Assembly: GCA_024710445.1 (NCBI GenBank)
Contig: JANJUT010000187.1
Coordinates: 1-17,369 of the forward strand
Origin: Thiobacillus sp.
GTDB taxonomy: Bacteria; Pseudomonadota; Gammaproteobacteria; Burkholderiales; Thiobacillaceae
Length of the DNA: 17,369 bases
Reading direction: 5' to 3'
Part shown: in pieces, positions 7,828-15,333 of the stretch
Layout: each line of letters starts with the position of its first letter
Numbering within the stretch: the first letter of the stretch is position 1
Notes under the pieces: model-generated
What the model was told of the DNA's origin: nothing
The model's database searches: none
The model's input: only the letters and a program-made list of their open reading frames with translations
Made by a program: the position numbers and the translations under genes

Positions 7828-9792
7828 TCAGGCCATTCTGGCCAGCCGCTCCCGGTTCAGATTGTCGGCCAGGGCATCGGCAATATGCGTATTGATGCGG
7901 GCGAGATGGTCGATCTGGTCGCGGACCATTCCGATTGAGGTTTCGAGTTCGGCGATACGCTCGTCCAGCGTTTCGGTCGCGGCATGGATGCGACTGACAC
8001 TTTCCAGGCGGCGTTTGAGCTGGATCTTGTGTTCGCGAACCTGGGTTTCCATTGGTGCAATCAATGCCTTGAGCCAGGATTCGGTTTCACTGTTGGCCAG
8101 ATCGAATACCTGCACCACCTTGCTGGCCAGCGATTCAAAGAAACGCGCAGTCAACTGATGCTGGCCCATGGTCAGCATCTTGAAAACCGTGTTGAAGCGC
8201 TCATCGAAAATCCGTTCCAGCCGTGCCATTTCCTTGCGGTACTTGCGCAGGCTGTGATCAGGCGGGTTGACGGCTGCCAGGCCGTGTTCATCGCTGAATT
8301 TCTGGTACATCGCCGTCATCATGGCGCGGATTTCCTTGATGGATGCCGCGGCCCCGTTCAGGTTGTCATCCACCTGGCGGAAAAAGTGCCCCATCGCCTC
8401 GAGCAGGCCTGTGCTGAAGTGACTTTTCTCCATGGTCTGGCGGGTACGACGTACTTCTTCCCGCAGCGTCTGCATGCCCAGGCGCTGGCGTAGCACCTCA
8501 ACCTGTGACGCGAACACATTGCGCAGCGCATTGAACTGCTGCAAGCCCCGTTCGAAATGCTGTTTGTCTTCGTTGGCGCTGGTCATCATGTGCTGGATGA
8601 CGTCACGGTTCTTGCCGCGCAACCCGTGCAATTCATCGACCTGATCCTGAATGTTGGAGAGGCGGGTTTCCAGCAGTTCGGTAGTCTTGATCACGACATC
8701 TTCCACCCCGGCCTGGGTGGATTCGCTCACCAGTGCTTGCTTGCAGGGGATCAGTTCCTGTGACAGTGCGGCTTCCAGTTCGGGCAGGCGGCTTCTGGCC
8801 AGCAGGTCGGCATCGTGGCGTACCTTGGCGACGAGCGCTTTTTGCGCCGATACCGGATAGATCTGGCTGGTGGGCAGTTCGAGCAATGCTGCGCTGCTGG
8901 CAATCTGCTTGGCGATTTCGGCTTCGATTTCAGTGGCTGACTTGAGTTCATCCCACAAGCCATCGATCTTGTTCAGGACGACCAGGCGCGCCCGGCTGGC
9001 GCCCTGTACCGGGGCAATGTAATGCCGCCAGATTTCAATGTCGGACTTGGTGACACCGGTATCGGCCGCCAGCAAAAACAGCACCGCGTGGGCGCTGGGC
9101 AGCATGCTGAGGGTGAGTTCAGGTTCGGTGCCGATGGCGTTGAGACCGGGCGTATCGAGAATGACCAGCCCCTGCTTGAGGAGCGGGTGGGGAAAGTTGA
9201 TCAGCGCATGGCGCCAGCGCGGAATCGCGATACTGCCATCGCGTGCCAGACTGCGTGCGGTTTCTTCATCGTTGGGGTTGATCAGGCCGTAGGACTCGGC
9301 GGTGGCGGCGTCGACCGGCATGGTGTCGGCCAGGCGCATCAGCGCCGCGCTCATTTCGTCGGCCGAGTCGATATTGAGCGGAAACTCGGTCCATGCGTCC
9401 GTATCGTGCTTGAAGTCGGCAATGCTGCCTTCGCGGGTTTTGGTTTCAATCGGTAACAGGCGCAGCGAAGGACGGCGGATCGGGTCGAAATACAGTTCAG
9501 TGGGGCACATGGTGGTGCGCCCGGCGGACGAGGGCAGCACGCGCTGCCGATAGTCCGAAAAGAAAATCGCATTGATAAGCTCGGACTTGCCGCGCGAAAA
9601 CTCGGCAACAAAAGCCACATTCAGCTTGTCTTCCTGCAGCCGCCCCAGCAGCTGGTTCAGGCGCAGTTCGGATTCGGCATCGTCCAGCTCCTGGGCAGTG
9701 AGCCAGTCGCGCAATGCTTCGACGCGCACATACACGGCGTCGCGCCAGGCGCTGTAATGCTCGAAATCGTCAACCAGGGTGTTGGAGGGCAT
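7828..9792 (-). CDS. Dynamin-like GTPase, bacterial (Dynamin_N family)
   Basis: The 654-residue protein carries a dynamin-type GTPase domain in its N-terminal half. The P-loop is AEFSRGKS (63-70, with alanine in place of the first glycine), and switch I GRTTMCPT is at 91-98. DTPG is at 213-216 and NKID at 274-277. The remainder is mostly predicted helix. Coiled-coil-like segments lie around residues 370-470 and 575-645 (LDERIAELETSIGMVRDQIDHL), separated by a segment around 475-520 (LLEAMGHFFRQVDDNLNGAAASIKEI, shown here in part as LLEAMGHFF). No clear transmembrane helix or signal peptide is seen, so membrane contact would be peripheral. Dynamin-like proteins remodel or tether membranes; the role here is unknown. 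The gene follows mutM on the minus strand after a 77-base AT-rich gap that could hold a promoter. The ATG lacks a strong Shine-Dalgarno. Its stop is four bases from the ferredoxin stop. Confidence 0.88.
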   Translation of the reverse strand: MPSNTLVDDFEHYSAWRDAVYVRVEALRDWLTAQELDDAESELRLNQLLGRLQEDKLNVAFVAEFSRGKSELINAIFFSDYRQRVLPSSAGRTTMCPTELYFDPIRRPSLRLLPIETKTREGSIADFKHDTDAWTEFPLNIDSADEMSAALMRLADTMPVDAATAESYGLINPNDEETARSLARDGSIAIPRWRHALINFPHPLLKQGLVILDTPGLNAIGTEPELTLSMLPSAHAVLFLLAADTGVTKSDIEIWRHYIAPVQGASRARLVVLNKIDGLWDELKSATEIEAEIAKQIASSAALLELPTSQIYPVSAQKALVAKVRHDADLLARSRLPELEAALSQELIPCKQALVSESTQAGVEDVVIKTTELLETRLSNIQDQVDELHGLRGKNRDVIQHMMTSANEDKQHFERGLQQFNALRNVFASQVEVLRQRLGMQTLREEVRRTRQTMEKSHFSTGLLEAMGHFFRQVDDNLNGAAASIKEIRAMMTAMYQKFSDEHGLAAVNPPDHSLRKYRKEMARLERIFDERFNTVFKMLTMGQHQLTARFFESLASKVVQVFDLANSETESWLKALIAPMETQVREHKIQLKRRLESVSRIHAATETLDERIAELETSIGMVRDQIDHLARINTHIADALADNLNRERLARMA

Positions 9793-9841
9793 CAGGTCGA
9801 TCCACTGGATAGGGCACCGTCATATAACGACATATTAATAA

Positions 9842-9865
9842 CAAACTTGATGGGCATGAAGTTTG
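9842..9865 (-). repeat. Inverted repeat after mutM (weak terminator or operator)
   Basis: CAAACTT (9842-9848) and AAGTTTG (9859-9865) form a perfect 7-bp stem with a 10-base loop, starting five bases after the mutM stop on the minus strand. The following minus-strand sequence is TTATTAATATG, AT-rich but not a T-run. It could be a weak terminator for mutM or a regulatory site for the GTPase gene downstream. Confidence 0.4.
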
Positions 9866-9869
9866 CCTG

Positions 9870-10682
9870 TCAGCGCTGGCAGCGGGGGCAGTAAAAACTG
9901 GCACGCTGGCCCTGCACCATGCGGCGGATGGGGGTTGAGCATTTTTTGCACGGCAGCGCTTCACGATCGTACACCCGGGTCTGCAGCTGGAAATAGCCCA
10001 GTTCACCACTGCTATGGACGTAATCGCGCAACGAGCTGCCACCCGCAGCGATGGCTGCCGTCAACACCTGTTTGATTGCGGCAACCAGCCTTGCGCAGGC
10101 CGGACGGCTCAGTCGCCGGGCAGTGGTGGCGGGGCGGATACCGGCATGAAACAGGGATTCGGACGCATAAATGTTGCCCACGCCCACCACCACGTGTGCG
10201 TCCATGATGACCTGTTTGATGGCTGCGCCACGGCGCTGGCATTGGGCGTGCAGGTAGGCAGCATCGAACGCGGGGGTGAGGGGCTCCGGACCCAGCCGGG
10301 CCAGCAGCGGGTGATTCGCCACATCGCTGGTCCATAACACGGCGCCAAAGCGCCGGGGGTCGCGCAGACGCAGCGTGGTGCCGTCGTCGAACAGCCAGTC
10401 CACATGATCGTGCAGGGCGGCGGGTTCGTCGGGGCAAGCAAAGCGCAGGCTGCCCGACATGCCGAGATGCACGAGTTGCGTGGCCGCCCCAAAATCAAAC
10501 AGCAAATATTTGCCGCGTCGGGTCAGCGCGATGAGCGGCAGTCCGGCCAGGCGCGCCTCCAGATCGTCCGGCACCGGCCAGCGCAGGTGCGGGTTGCGCA
10601 CCACAATGCGGTTGAGAGTGTGCCCTTGCAATCGTGGGAGCAAGCCCAGACGGGTGGTTTCGACTTCAGGTAACTCGGGCAT
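9870..10682 (-). CDS. mutM: Formamidopyrimidine-DNA glycosylase MutM (Fpg)
   Basis: MutM excises 8-oxoguanine and formamidopyrimidines and cleaves the abasic site by beta,delta-elimination. The 270-residue length is normal. The N-terminal MPELPEVETT carries the catalytic proline P2 and E3. K58 (RRGKYLLF) is the conserved lysine. HLGMSGSL (72-79) and RDPRRFG (107-113) carry the void-filling Met and Arg/Phe residues. GVGNIYASE belongs to the H2TH region, and the C-terminal zinc finger is C-X2-C-X16-C-X2-C (C245, C248, C265, C268). All key residues are present. The ATG has no strong Shine-Dalgarno. It is transcribed divergently from the TPR lipoprotein gene, with about 257 bases between start codons. 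Confidence 0.97.
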   Translation of the reverse strand: MPELPEVETTRLGLLPRLQGHTLNRIVVRNPHLRWPVPDDLEARLAGLPLIALTRRGKYLLFDFGAATQLVHLGMSGSLRFACPDEPAALHDHVDWLFDDGTTLRLRDPRRFGAVLWTSDVANHPLLARLGPEPLTPAFDAAYLHAQCQRRGAAIKQVIMDAHVVVGVGNIYASESLFHAGIRPATTARRLSRPACARLVAAIKQVLTAAIAAGGSSLRDYVHSSGELGYFQLQTRVYDREALPCKKCSTPIRRMVQGQRASFYCPRCQR

Positions 10683-10939
10683 GAACGGGATATTGGGACG
10701 GTGTTTGAAAAGAGTAAAGCTGCGACGCGAAGCGGAAAAATCTGGTTGCGCAATGGCCTATGTAACGGCAACGCTTCATGACGAAGCGTAGTTTATCTAG
10801 TGGATGCCGTCATGGTTCATGACGCAGTCGTTTGCGGCTTGAGTGCAATATTCTCCATGGATGGCAATGAACCTTGCTTGCGAGTGGGCCTCGAAAGCTT
10901 AGAATCGTGACAAGCAACCCCATCAAGGCGATACCCCAA
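10683..10939. promoter_or_regulatory. Divergent intergenic region mutM / TPR lipoprotein with two related palindromes
   Basis: This 257-base gap should hold promoters for both divergent genes. Two palindromic sites are visible. The first is ACGCTTC (10771-10777), loop ATGAC, GAAGCGT (10783-10789). The second is GTCATG (10809-10814), loop GTT, CATGAC (10818-10823). The 9-mer TTCATGACG occurs in both (10775-10783 and 10816-10824), 41 bases apart. This could be a pair of regulator sites. The first hairpin could also act as a weak terminator. I found no convincing -35/-10 pair. Short ORFs here lack ribosome binding sites. Confidence 0.4.
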
Positions 10940-12733
10940 ATGCAAATGGCAGATTTCAAGTACCTCCCCCTCTATGCAGCATTGGCGCTTGCGAGTGCGT
11001 GCAGCCAGCCCGCTGTCAAGGCGGCGCAGCCGGAGGTCACGCAAACAGCCGCACAGCAAGCGGATGCCACGGCGAGTGAGGCAACAGCTTCGCCTGCCGC
11101 CGATGAGGCAATCCGCGCGGCGGCCGCGCCGGACAATCTGCCCAAACAGGCGCTGACACCTGAATTGCTGTTCAAGTTTCTGGTTGCGGAGGTGGCTGGA
11201 CAGCGGGGTGCAATCGGTATTGCCCAATCCACCTATATGGATCTGGCACGGCAAACGCGCGATCCACGGATTGCGCGCCGCGCAGCTGAAGTATCGGTGT
11301 TTGCGCGGGATCAGGCGGGTGCGCTCGAGGCCACCCGCCTGTGGGCCGCCGCCGAGCAGGATTCGGAGCGCGCGCAGCAAACCCTGGCTGCATTGTTGCT
11401 GAATGAGGGCAAGATCAGCGAGGCCGAGCCTATCCTGCGCGCCTTGCTGAAAGCAGACGCTGACAGAGGCTTCATGCAGTTGTCTGGGTTGATGGGCAAG
11501 ATGCGGGACACCCAGGCGGCACTGGAGCTGGTTGAGCGCCTGGCGGTCGATTACCCCACATTGCCGGAGGCACGTTTTGCGGTGGCGCAGGCCGCTGCCA
11601 GTGCCGGGCGAAATGAGGCTGCGGTTTCGGCATTACAGCAGGCCGACCGCCTGCGTCCGGGTTGGGAGGTCGCAGCCCTGATGCGCGCCCAGATTCTGGC
11701 CAAGACCTCTCGCGCCGAGGCACTGAGCTTCATGCGTGATTTTCTGGCGACCCATGGCAATGCACGTGAGGTTCGTCTGGCTTATGCACGCACCCTGGTC
11801 AACGCCAATCAGTTCACCGAGGCGCGCACTGAATTCACCCGGCTTACCCGTGATTTTCCGCGTAATGCCGAAGTGGGTTTTGCAGCGGGCTTGCTGTCTC
11901 TGCAAATGGGCGATGTGGATGCCGCGCGTGACTTGCTGACACAAACCCTGGACTATAGCCCGCGTGAACCGGACACCGTGTATTTCTACCTGGGGCAGGT
12001 GGCCGAGCAGATGAAGCAACCCGATGTGGCAGTGGGCCATTACGCCAACGTCAAAACGGGTAATTATCTGGTGCCGGCGCGTGCGCGCCAGGCCGGGCTG
12101 CTGGCCGGGGCTGGAAAGCTGGATGAGGCGCGTGCGCTGTTGTCCGGCACGCGGGGCGAAAATGATGCGCAAAATATCCGCCTGATCCAGGCAGAGGCTG
12201 AACTGCTGCGGGACAATGTGTCGCCCCCCGCCCCTATGGCCGTGTTTGAATGGTTGTCGGAAGGACTCAAGCGCTATCCCGATTCGGCCAATTTGCTCTA
12301 TGACCGGGCAATGGCCGCTGAGAAAGTGGATAAACTGGACGTGCTGGAAGCGGATTTGCGCCGTGTGATCGTGCTGCGGCCCGAGGATGCCCAGGCCTAT
12401 AACGCGCTGGGCTACACCCTGGCCGACCGGACCGACCGACTGGCCGAAGCGATCGTTCTGCTCGACAAGGCCTTGTCGTTGGCGCCAGACGATCCTTACA
12501 TCCTGGATAGCGTGGGCTGGGCGCAGTACCGCTCGGGCAATCTGCCGCGTGCGCAGGAATATCTGGAGCGTGCCTACAAGGTGCGCCCCGATCCCGAAAT
12601 CGCAGCCCATCTGGGTGAAGTGCTGTGGGCGCGGGGTCAACGCATTGAAGCGGGGCAGTTATGGCAGACCAGCCTGCAAACACATCCCCGGAATGAAGTG
12701 CTGCTGGAAACATTGCGCCGCCTGAAGCCTTGA
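10940..12733 (+). CDS. Tetratricopeptide-repeat lipoprotein (PA4667-like)
   Basis: From the ATG at 10940 the product is 597 residues. It has a lipoprotein-like signal (YLPLYAALALASACS, probable lipidated cysteine at 21) and then an Ala/Gln/Thr-rich linker to about residue 75. The rest is a long series of helix pairs with TPR spacing. Clear repeats include AQAYNALGYTLADRTDRLAE and DPYILDSVGWAQYRSGNLPR near the C-terminus. TPR arrays mediate protein-protein contacts, and the partner is unknown. An in-frame TTG (10874) would add 22 residues; I chose 10940 because AAGG lies at 10925-10928 and because it puts the signal at the N-terminus. A second ATG at 10946 is also possible. The n-region is weakly basic, so lipidation is an inference. 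It overlaps lolB by four bases, and this pairing with lolB is conserved in Pseudomonas (from memory). Confidence 0.85.
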   Translation: MQMADFKYLPLYAALALASACSQPAVKAAQPEVTQTAAQQADATASEATASPAADEAIRAAAAPDNLPKQALTPELLFKFLVAEVAGQRGAIGIAQSTYMDLARQTRDPRIARRAAEVSVFARDQAGALEATRLWAAAEQDSERAQQTLAALLLNEGKISEAEPILRALLKADADRGFMQLSGLMGKMRDTQAALELVERLAVDYPTLPEARFAVAQAAASAGRNEAAVSALQQADRLRPGWEVAALMRAQILAKTSRAEALSFMRDFLATHGNAREVRLAYARTLVNANQFTEARTEFTRLTRDFPRNAEVGFAAGLLSLQMGDVDAARDLLTQTLDYSPREPDTVYFYLGQVAEQMKQPDVAVGHYANVKTGNYLVPARARQAGLLAGAGKLDEARALLSGTRGENDAQNIRLIQAEAELLRDNVSPPAPMAVFEWLSEGLKRYPDSANLLYDRAMAAEKVDKLDVLEADLRRVIVLRPEDAQAYNALGYTLADRTDRLAEAIVLLDKALSLAPDDPYILDSVGWAQYRSGNLPRAQEYLERAYKVRPDPEIAAHLGEVLWARGQRIEAGQLWQTSLQTHPRNEVLLETLRRLKP

Positions 12734-13299
12734 AGGCCCATCTGATTGCGGTGCTGTGGCTGGCGCTTCTGGGCGGATGCGCGTCTCCGCCTCTCGCGCC
12801 GTCGACGGGCGAGCGCGTGGGGCCGGCATCAGTCGAGTGGAGTTTTCAGGGGCGTGTGGGGATCAAGACGGCCGACCAAAGCATGTCCGGGAACATCCGC
12901 TGGCGCCATCGTGCGGACATGGACGAACTCTTGATGACCTCTCCGCTGGGACAGGGTGTTGCACGCGTCGAGCGCAACGCGGATGGCGTCACACTCGATG
13001 TACCCAACCAGCCTTCACGCCATTCGTACGACGCCGAGTCGCTGACGCACGAGGTTTTGGGATATGGCTTGCCGGTTTCCGGGCTGGCATGGTGGGTGCA
13101 GGCGCAGCCCGCACCTGGCCGCGTCTTTGAAATCGTGGCGCGTGATGAAGCCGGACGCATTGCGCAGCTCAAACAGGACGGCTGGGTGATTGATTACCTT
13201 CAGTATTCAGCCGAGATGCCCGTACGGCCGCGCAAGCTGGTGGTGGCGCGTGATGGCCTGGAAATCCGCCTGGTGGCGGATGATTGGAGAAGTGAATGA
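12730..13299 (+). CDS. lolB: Outer-membrane lipoprotein receptor LolB
   Basis: LolB accepts lipoproteins from periplasmic LolA and inserts them into the inner leaflet of the outer membrane; it is itself a lipoprotein. The 189-residue product begins MKAHLIAVLWLALLGGCASP. Its lipobox LGGC places the lipidated cysteine at residue 17. The core contains the family pattern FQGRVGIKTADQSMSGNIRW and DELLMTSPLGQGVARVE. The start is TTG at 12730, the only codon that gives a proper signal peptide. It overlaps the TPR gene stop (TTGA), implying translational coupling, since no strong Shine-Dalgarno is seen. The stop overlaps the ispE start by four bases. Identity rests on sequence pattern plus the lolB-ispE-prs order. 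Confidence 0.93.
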   Translation: MKAHLIAVLWLALLGGCASPPLAPSTGERVGPASVEWSFQGRVGIKTADQSMSGNIRWRHRADMDELLMTSPLGQGVARVERNADGVTLDVPNQPSRHSYDAESLTHEVLGYGLPVSGLAWWVQAQPAPGRVFEIVARDEAGRIAQLKQDGWVIDYLQYSAEMPVRPRKLVVARDGLEIRLVADDWRSE

Positions 13300-14129
13300 G
13301 CCACGCCTACCCCGCCCCCGCCAAACTCAACCTGTTTCTGCACGTTGTCGGCCGGCGTGCCGATGGCTATCACCTGTTGCAAAGCGTCTTTCGCCTGATT
13401 GACCGCGCGGATACCGTGCACCTGGAATTGCGGGACGATGGCCATGTGGAACGTGAAGGCGATTTGCCGGGTGTGGCAGAAGACGATGACCTGACCGTAC
13501 GTGCGGCGCGCCTGCTGCAGGCGCATGCGCCTGCAGGCTCGGGTGTGAGCATACGCCTCGACAAGGTGTTGCCCATGGGCGGTGGGCTGGGCGGTGGCAG
13601 TTCTGATGCCGCAACCGTACTGCTGGCGCTGAATCGCCTGTGGAAAATCAATCTGCCGCGTGACATCATGCAAAAGCTGGCGTTGCAACTGGGAGCCGAC
13701 GTGCCTGTGTTTGTGTTCGGGCAGACCGCGTTTGCCGAAGGCGTGGGGGAGATACTGCGTCCGGCAAATGCCCCGCAGGCCTGGTATGTGGTGTTGATGC
13801 CCCCCGTCCAGGTGCCCACCGCTGCAATTTTTGCGGCGCCGGAATTGACACGCAACACGCCACCCCTCAAAATAGCGCCCTTTTCCGCAGGCGTGGGTCG
13901 TAACGATCTGCAGTCCGTCGTGGTCAAACGCTATCCTGAAGTCGCCCGTCATCTTGAATGGCTGGGGCAGTTTGGTGAGGCGCGGATGACCGGATCGGGT
14001 GCCTGTGTGTTTGCATCGTTTGGAACGGAAGACGCGGCGCGCGACGTGTTGCGCCAGTTGCCCGATTCGATGCAGGGTTTTGTGGCGCAGGGTCTCGACA
14101 AGCATCCGCTTTACGACTGCTGCGCCTGA
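13296..14129 (+). CDS. ispE: 4-diphosphocytidyl-2-C-methyl-D-erythritol kinase IspE
   Basis: IspE is the ATP-dependent GHMP kinase of the MEP isoprenoid pathway and phosphorylates the 2-hydroxyl of CDP-methylerythritol. The 277-residue protein has the family start PAPAKLNLFLHVVGRRADGYH with K10. The glycine-rich ATP loop LPMGGGLGGGSSDAA spans 92-106. D135 (GADVPVF) matches the catalytic aspartate, and the C-terminal motif is MTGSGACVFA. GGAG (13286-13289) is six bases before the ATG. It overlaps lolB by four bases (ATGA). A tRNA-Gln gene begins 15 bases after the stop, so the tRNA may be processed from the same transcript. Confidence 0.97.
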   Translation: MSHAYPAPAKLNLFLHVVGRRADGYHLLQSVFRLIDRADTVHLELRDDGHVEREGDLPGVAEDDDLTVRAARLLQAHAPAGSGVSIRLDKVLPMGGGLGGGSSDAATVLLALNRLWKINLPRDIMQKLALQLGADVPVFVFGQTAFAEGVGEILRPANAPQAWYVVLMPPVQVPTAAIFAAPELTRNTPPLKIAPFSAGVGRNDLQSVVVKRYPEVARHLEWLGQFGEARMTGSGACVFASFGTEDAARDVLRQLPDSMQGFVAQGLDKHPLYDCCA

Positions 14130-14144
14130 GTAGCACCCAATTAT

Positions 14145-14219
14145 TGGGGAGTCGCCAAGTGGTAAGGCATCGGATTTTGATTCCGACATTCGTAGGTTCG
14201 ATCCCTACCTCCCCAGCCA
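14145..14219 (+). tRNA. tRNA-Gln, anticodon UUG
   Basis: This is a complete 75-base tRNA. The acceptor strands are TGGGGAG (14145-14151) and CTCCCCA (14209-14215), with discriminator G14216 and an encoded CCA at 14217-14219. The anticodon stem is TCGGA/TCCGA (5' strand 14170-14174) around loop TTTTGAT (14175-14181), giving anticodon TTG at 14177-14179 for CAA codons. The T arm has GTTCGATCC. The U1-A72 acceptor pair is the glutamine identity feature seen in E. coli tRNA-Gln. It lies between ispE and prs, as I recall in Pseudomonas. Confidence 0.98.
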
Positions 14220-14228
14220 GTTAAGTGA

Positions 14229-14253
14229 ACAGCCGCCCGAGGCGGCTGTTTTT
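14229..14253 (+). terminator. Strong intrinsic terminator after tRNA-Gln
   Basis: ACAGCCGCC (14229-14237), loop CGA and GGCGGCTGT (14241-14249) form a perfect 9-bp GC-rich stem, followed at once by a T-tract (14249-14253, then GTTG). It ends 10 bases after the tRNA CCA and only 36 bases before the prs start codon. It should stop transcripts coming from ispE and the tRNA. Confidence 0.88.
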
Positions 14254-14289
14254 GTTGTGATGTTCTGAGCCAAATCGTCGGAGACTCGC

Positions 14290-15240
14290 GTGTCCATAGA
14301 CAACTTGATGGTGTTTACCGGAAATGCGAACCCGCGTCTCGCCAACGACGTGGTGCGCCATCTCAATATCCATCTCGGCCGTGCCACGGTATCGCGATTT
14401 TCCGATGGTGAGGTGATGGTCGAAATCCTCGAAAACGTACGCGGTAAGGACGTGTTCGTGCTGCAGTCGACCTGTCAGCCGACCAACGACACCTTGATGG
14501 AAGTCATGGTGATGGTCGATGCGCTGAAGCGTGCTTCGGCTGGCCGCATCACCGCAGCGATCCCGTATTATGGTTATGCGCGCCAGGACCGACGCACCCG
14601 TTCGGCACGGGTGGCGATCACCGCCAAGGTGGTGGCCAACATGCTGCAGGCCGCGGGAATCGATCGCATGCTGACGATGGACCTGCACTCGGACCAGATT
14701 CAGGGCTTTTTCGATACGCCGGTCGACAACATTTATTCCAGCCCGATCCTGCTGGGTGACATCTGGAAGCGCAACCACCCCGATCTGGTGGTGGTGTCGC
14801 CCGATGTGGGCGGCGTGGTGCGGGCGCGGGCGATTGCCAAACGGCTTGAATGCGATCTGGCGATCATCGACAAGCGTCGTCCGAAACCCAACGTGGCCAA
14901 GGTGATGCACATCATCGGTGACGTGAAGGATCGTACCTGCATCATCATGGATGACATGGTCGATACGGCCAATACGCTGTGCGAAGCGGCCAATGCGCTG
15001 AAGGAGCACGGTGCCAAGAAGGTGATGGCCTATTGCACGCACGCCGTGTTGTCTGGCACCGCTGCCGAACGTGTGACGAATTCCGCGCTCGACGAACTGG
15101 TGGTGACCGACACCATCCCGCTGCGCGACGATGCGCGCGCGTGCGCAAAAATCCGGCAATTGTCGGTGGCTGAGCTGCTGGCGGAAACGATCCGCCGCAT
15201 CAGTAACGAAGATTCCGTCAGTTCGCTCTTCATGGAGTAG
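14290..15240 (+). CDS. prs: Ribose-phosphate pyrophosphokinase (PRPP synthetase)
   Basis: Prs converts ribose 5-phosphate and ATP to PRPP, the precursor for purine, pyrimidine, histidine, tryptophan and NAD synthesis. The 316-residue length is standard for class I enzymes. The N-terminus [14 protein letters not shown] is typical. The ATP-site segment [14 protein letters not shown] is at 97-110, and the metal-binding [11 protein letters not shown] (131-141) carries H133. The catalytic flexible loop has K195 and R196 (IDKRRPKPN), and the PRPP loop is [10 protein letters not shown] (221-230). The loop reads TANT where many homologues have T(A/G)GT, a mild variation. The GTG start is supported by GGAG (14280-14283) at six bases. 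No room for a normal promoter is seen between the upstream terminator and this start. Confidence 0.97.
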   Translation: MSIDNLMVFTGNANPRLANDVVRHLNIHLGRATVSRFSDGEVMVEILENVRGKDVFVLQSTCQPTNDTLMEVMVMVDALKRASAGRITAAIPYYGYARQDRRTRSARVAITAKVVANMLQAAGIDRMLTMDLHSDQIQGFFDTPVDNIYSSPILLGDIWKRNHPDLVVVSPDVGGVVRARAIAKRLECDLAIIDKRRPKPNVAKVMHIIGDVKDRTCIIMDDMVDTANTLCEAANALKEHGAKKVMAYCTHAVLSGTAAERVTNSALDELVVTDTIPLRDDARACAKIRQLSVAELLAETIRRISNEDSVSSLFME

Positions 15241-15252
15241 AGCTGGTCGAAT

Positions 15253-15273
15253 GCCCCTGGTCGCGGGGGCTTT
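15253..15273 (+). terminator. Hairpin after prs, weak terminator or attenuator
   Basis: GCCCC (15253-15257) and GGGGC (15266-15270) form a 5-bp stem that can be extended by a U-G wobble. It is followed by TTTAA. The short U-run suggests partial termination between prs and rplY, which could tune expression of the downstream ribosomal protein gene. Confidence 0.5.
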
Positions 15274-15275
15274 AA

Positions 15276-15305
15276 CCATGCATGGCCTCTTGTTGGCGAT
15301 GCATC
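15276..15305. repeat. Two ATGCAT-centred palindromes upstream of rplY
   Basis: CCATGCATGG (15276-15285) and GATGCATC (15298-15305) are perfect palindromes sharing the core ATGCAT. Their centres are 21 bases apart, close to two helical turns, in the 93-base gap before rplY. They could be paired operator sites. No known regulator is assigned. Confidence 0.35.
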
Positions 15306-15333
15306 ATCAAGCAGGTTTTTTAGGAGAAGCAAC

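Noticed and set aside
10857..10910. Short ORFs of 13-17 codons upstream of the TPR lipoprotein gene
   Set aside because: They lack a Shine-Dalgarno sequence and show no structure linking them to the downstream start.
11633..12640. Minus-strand ORF of 335 codons opposite the TPR gene
   Set aside because: It is antisense to a TPR repeat protein and looks like low-complexity shadow coding (His/Gln/Arg-rich) with no known motif.
14221..15279. Minus-strand ORF of about 350 codons opposite prs
   Set aside because: It is exactly antisense to a fully conserved prs gene, is His/Arg-rich with no recognisable family, and has no ribosome binding site. Long antisense frames are expected in GC-rich DNA.
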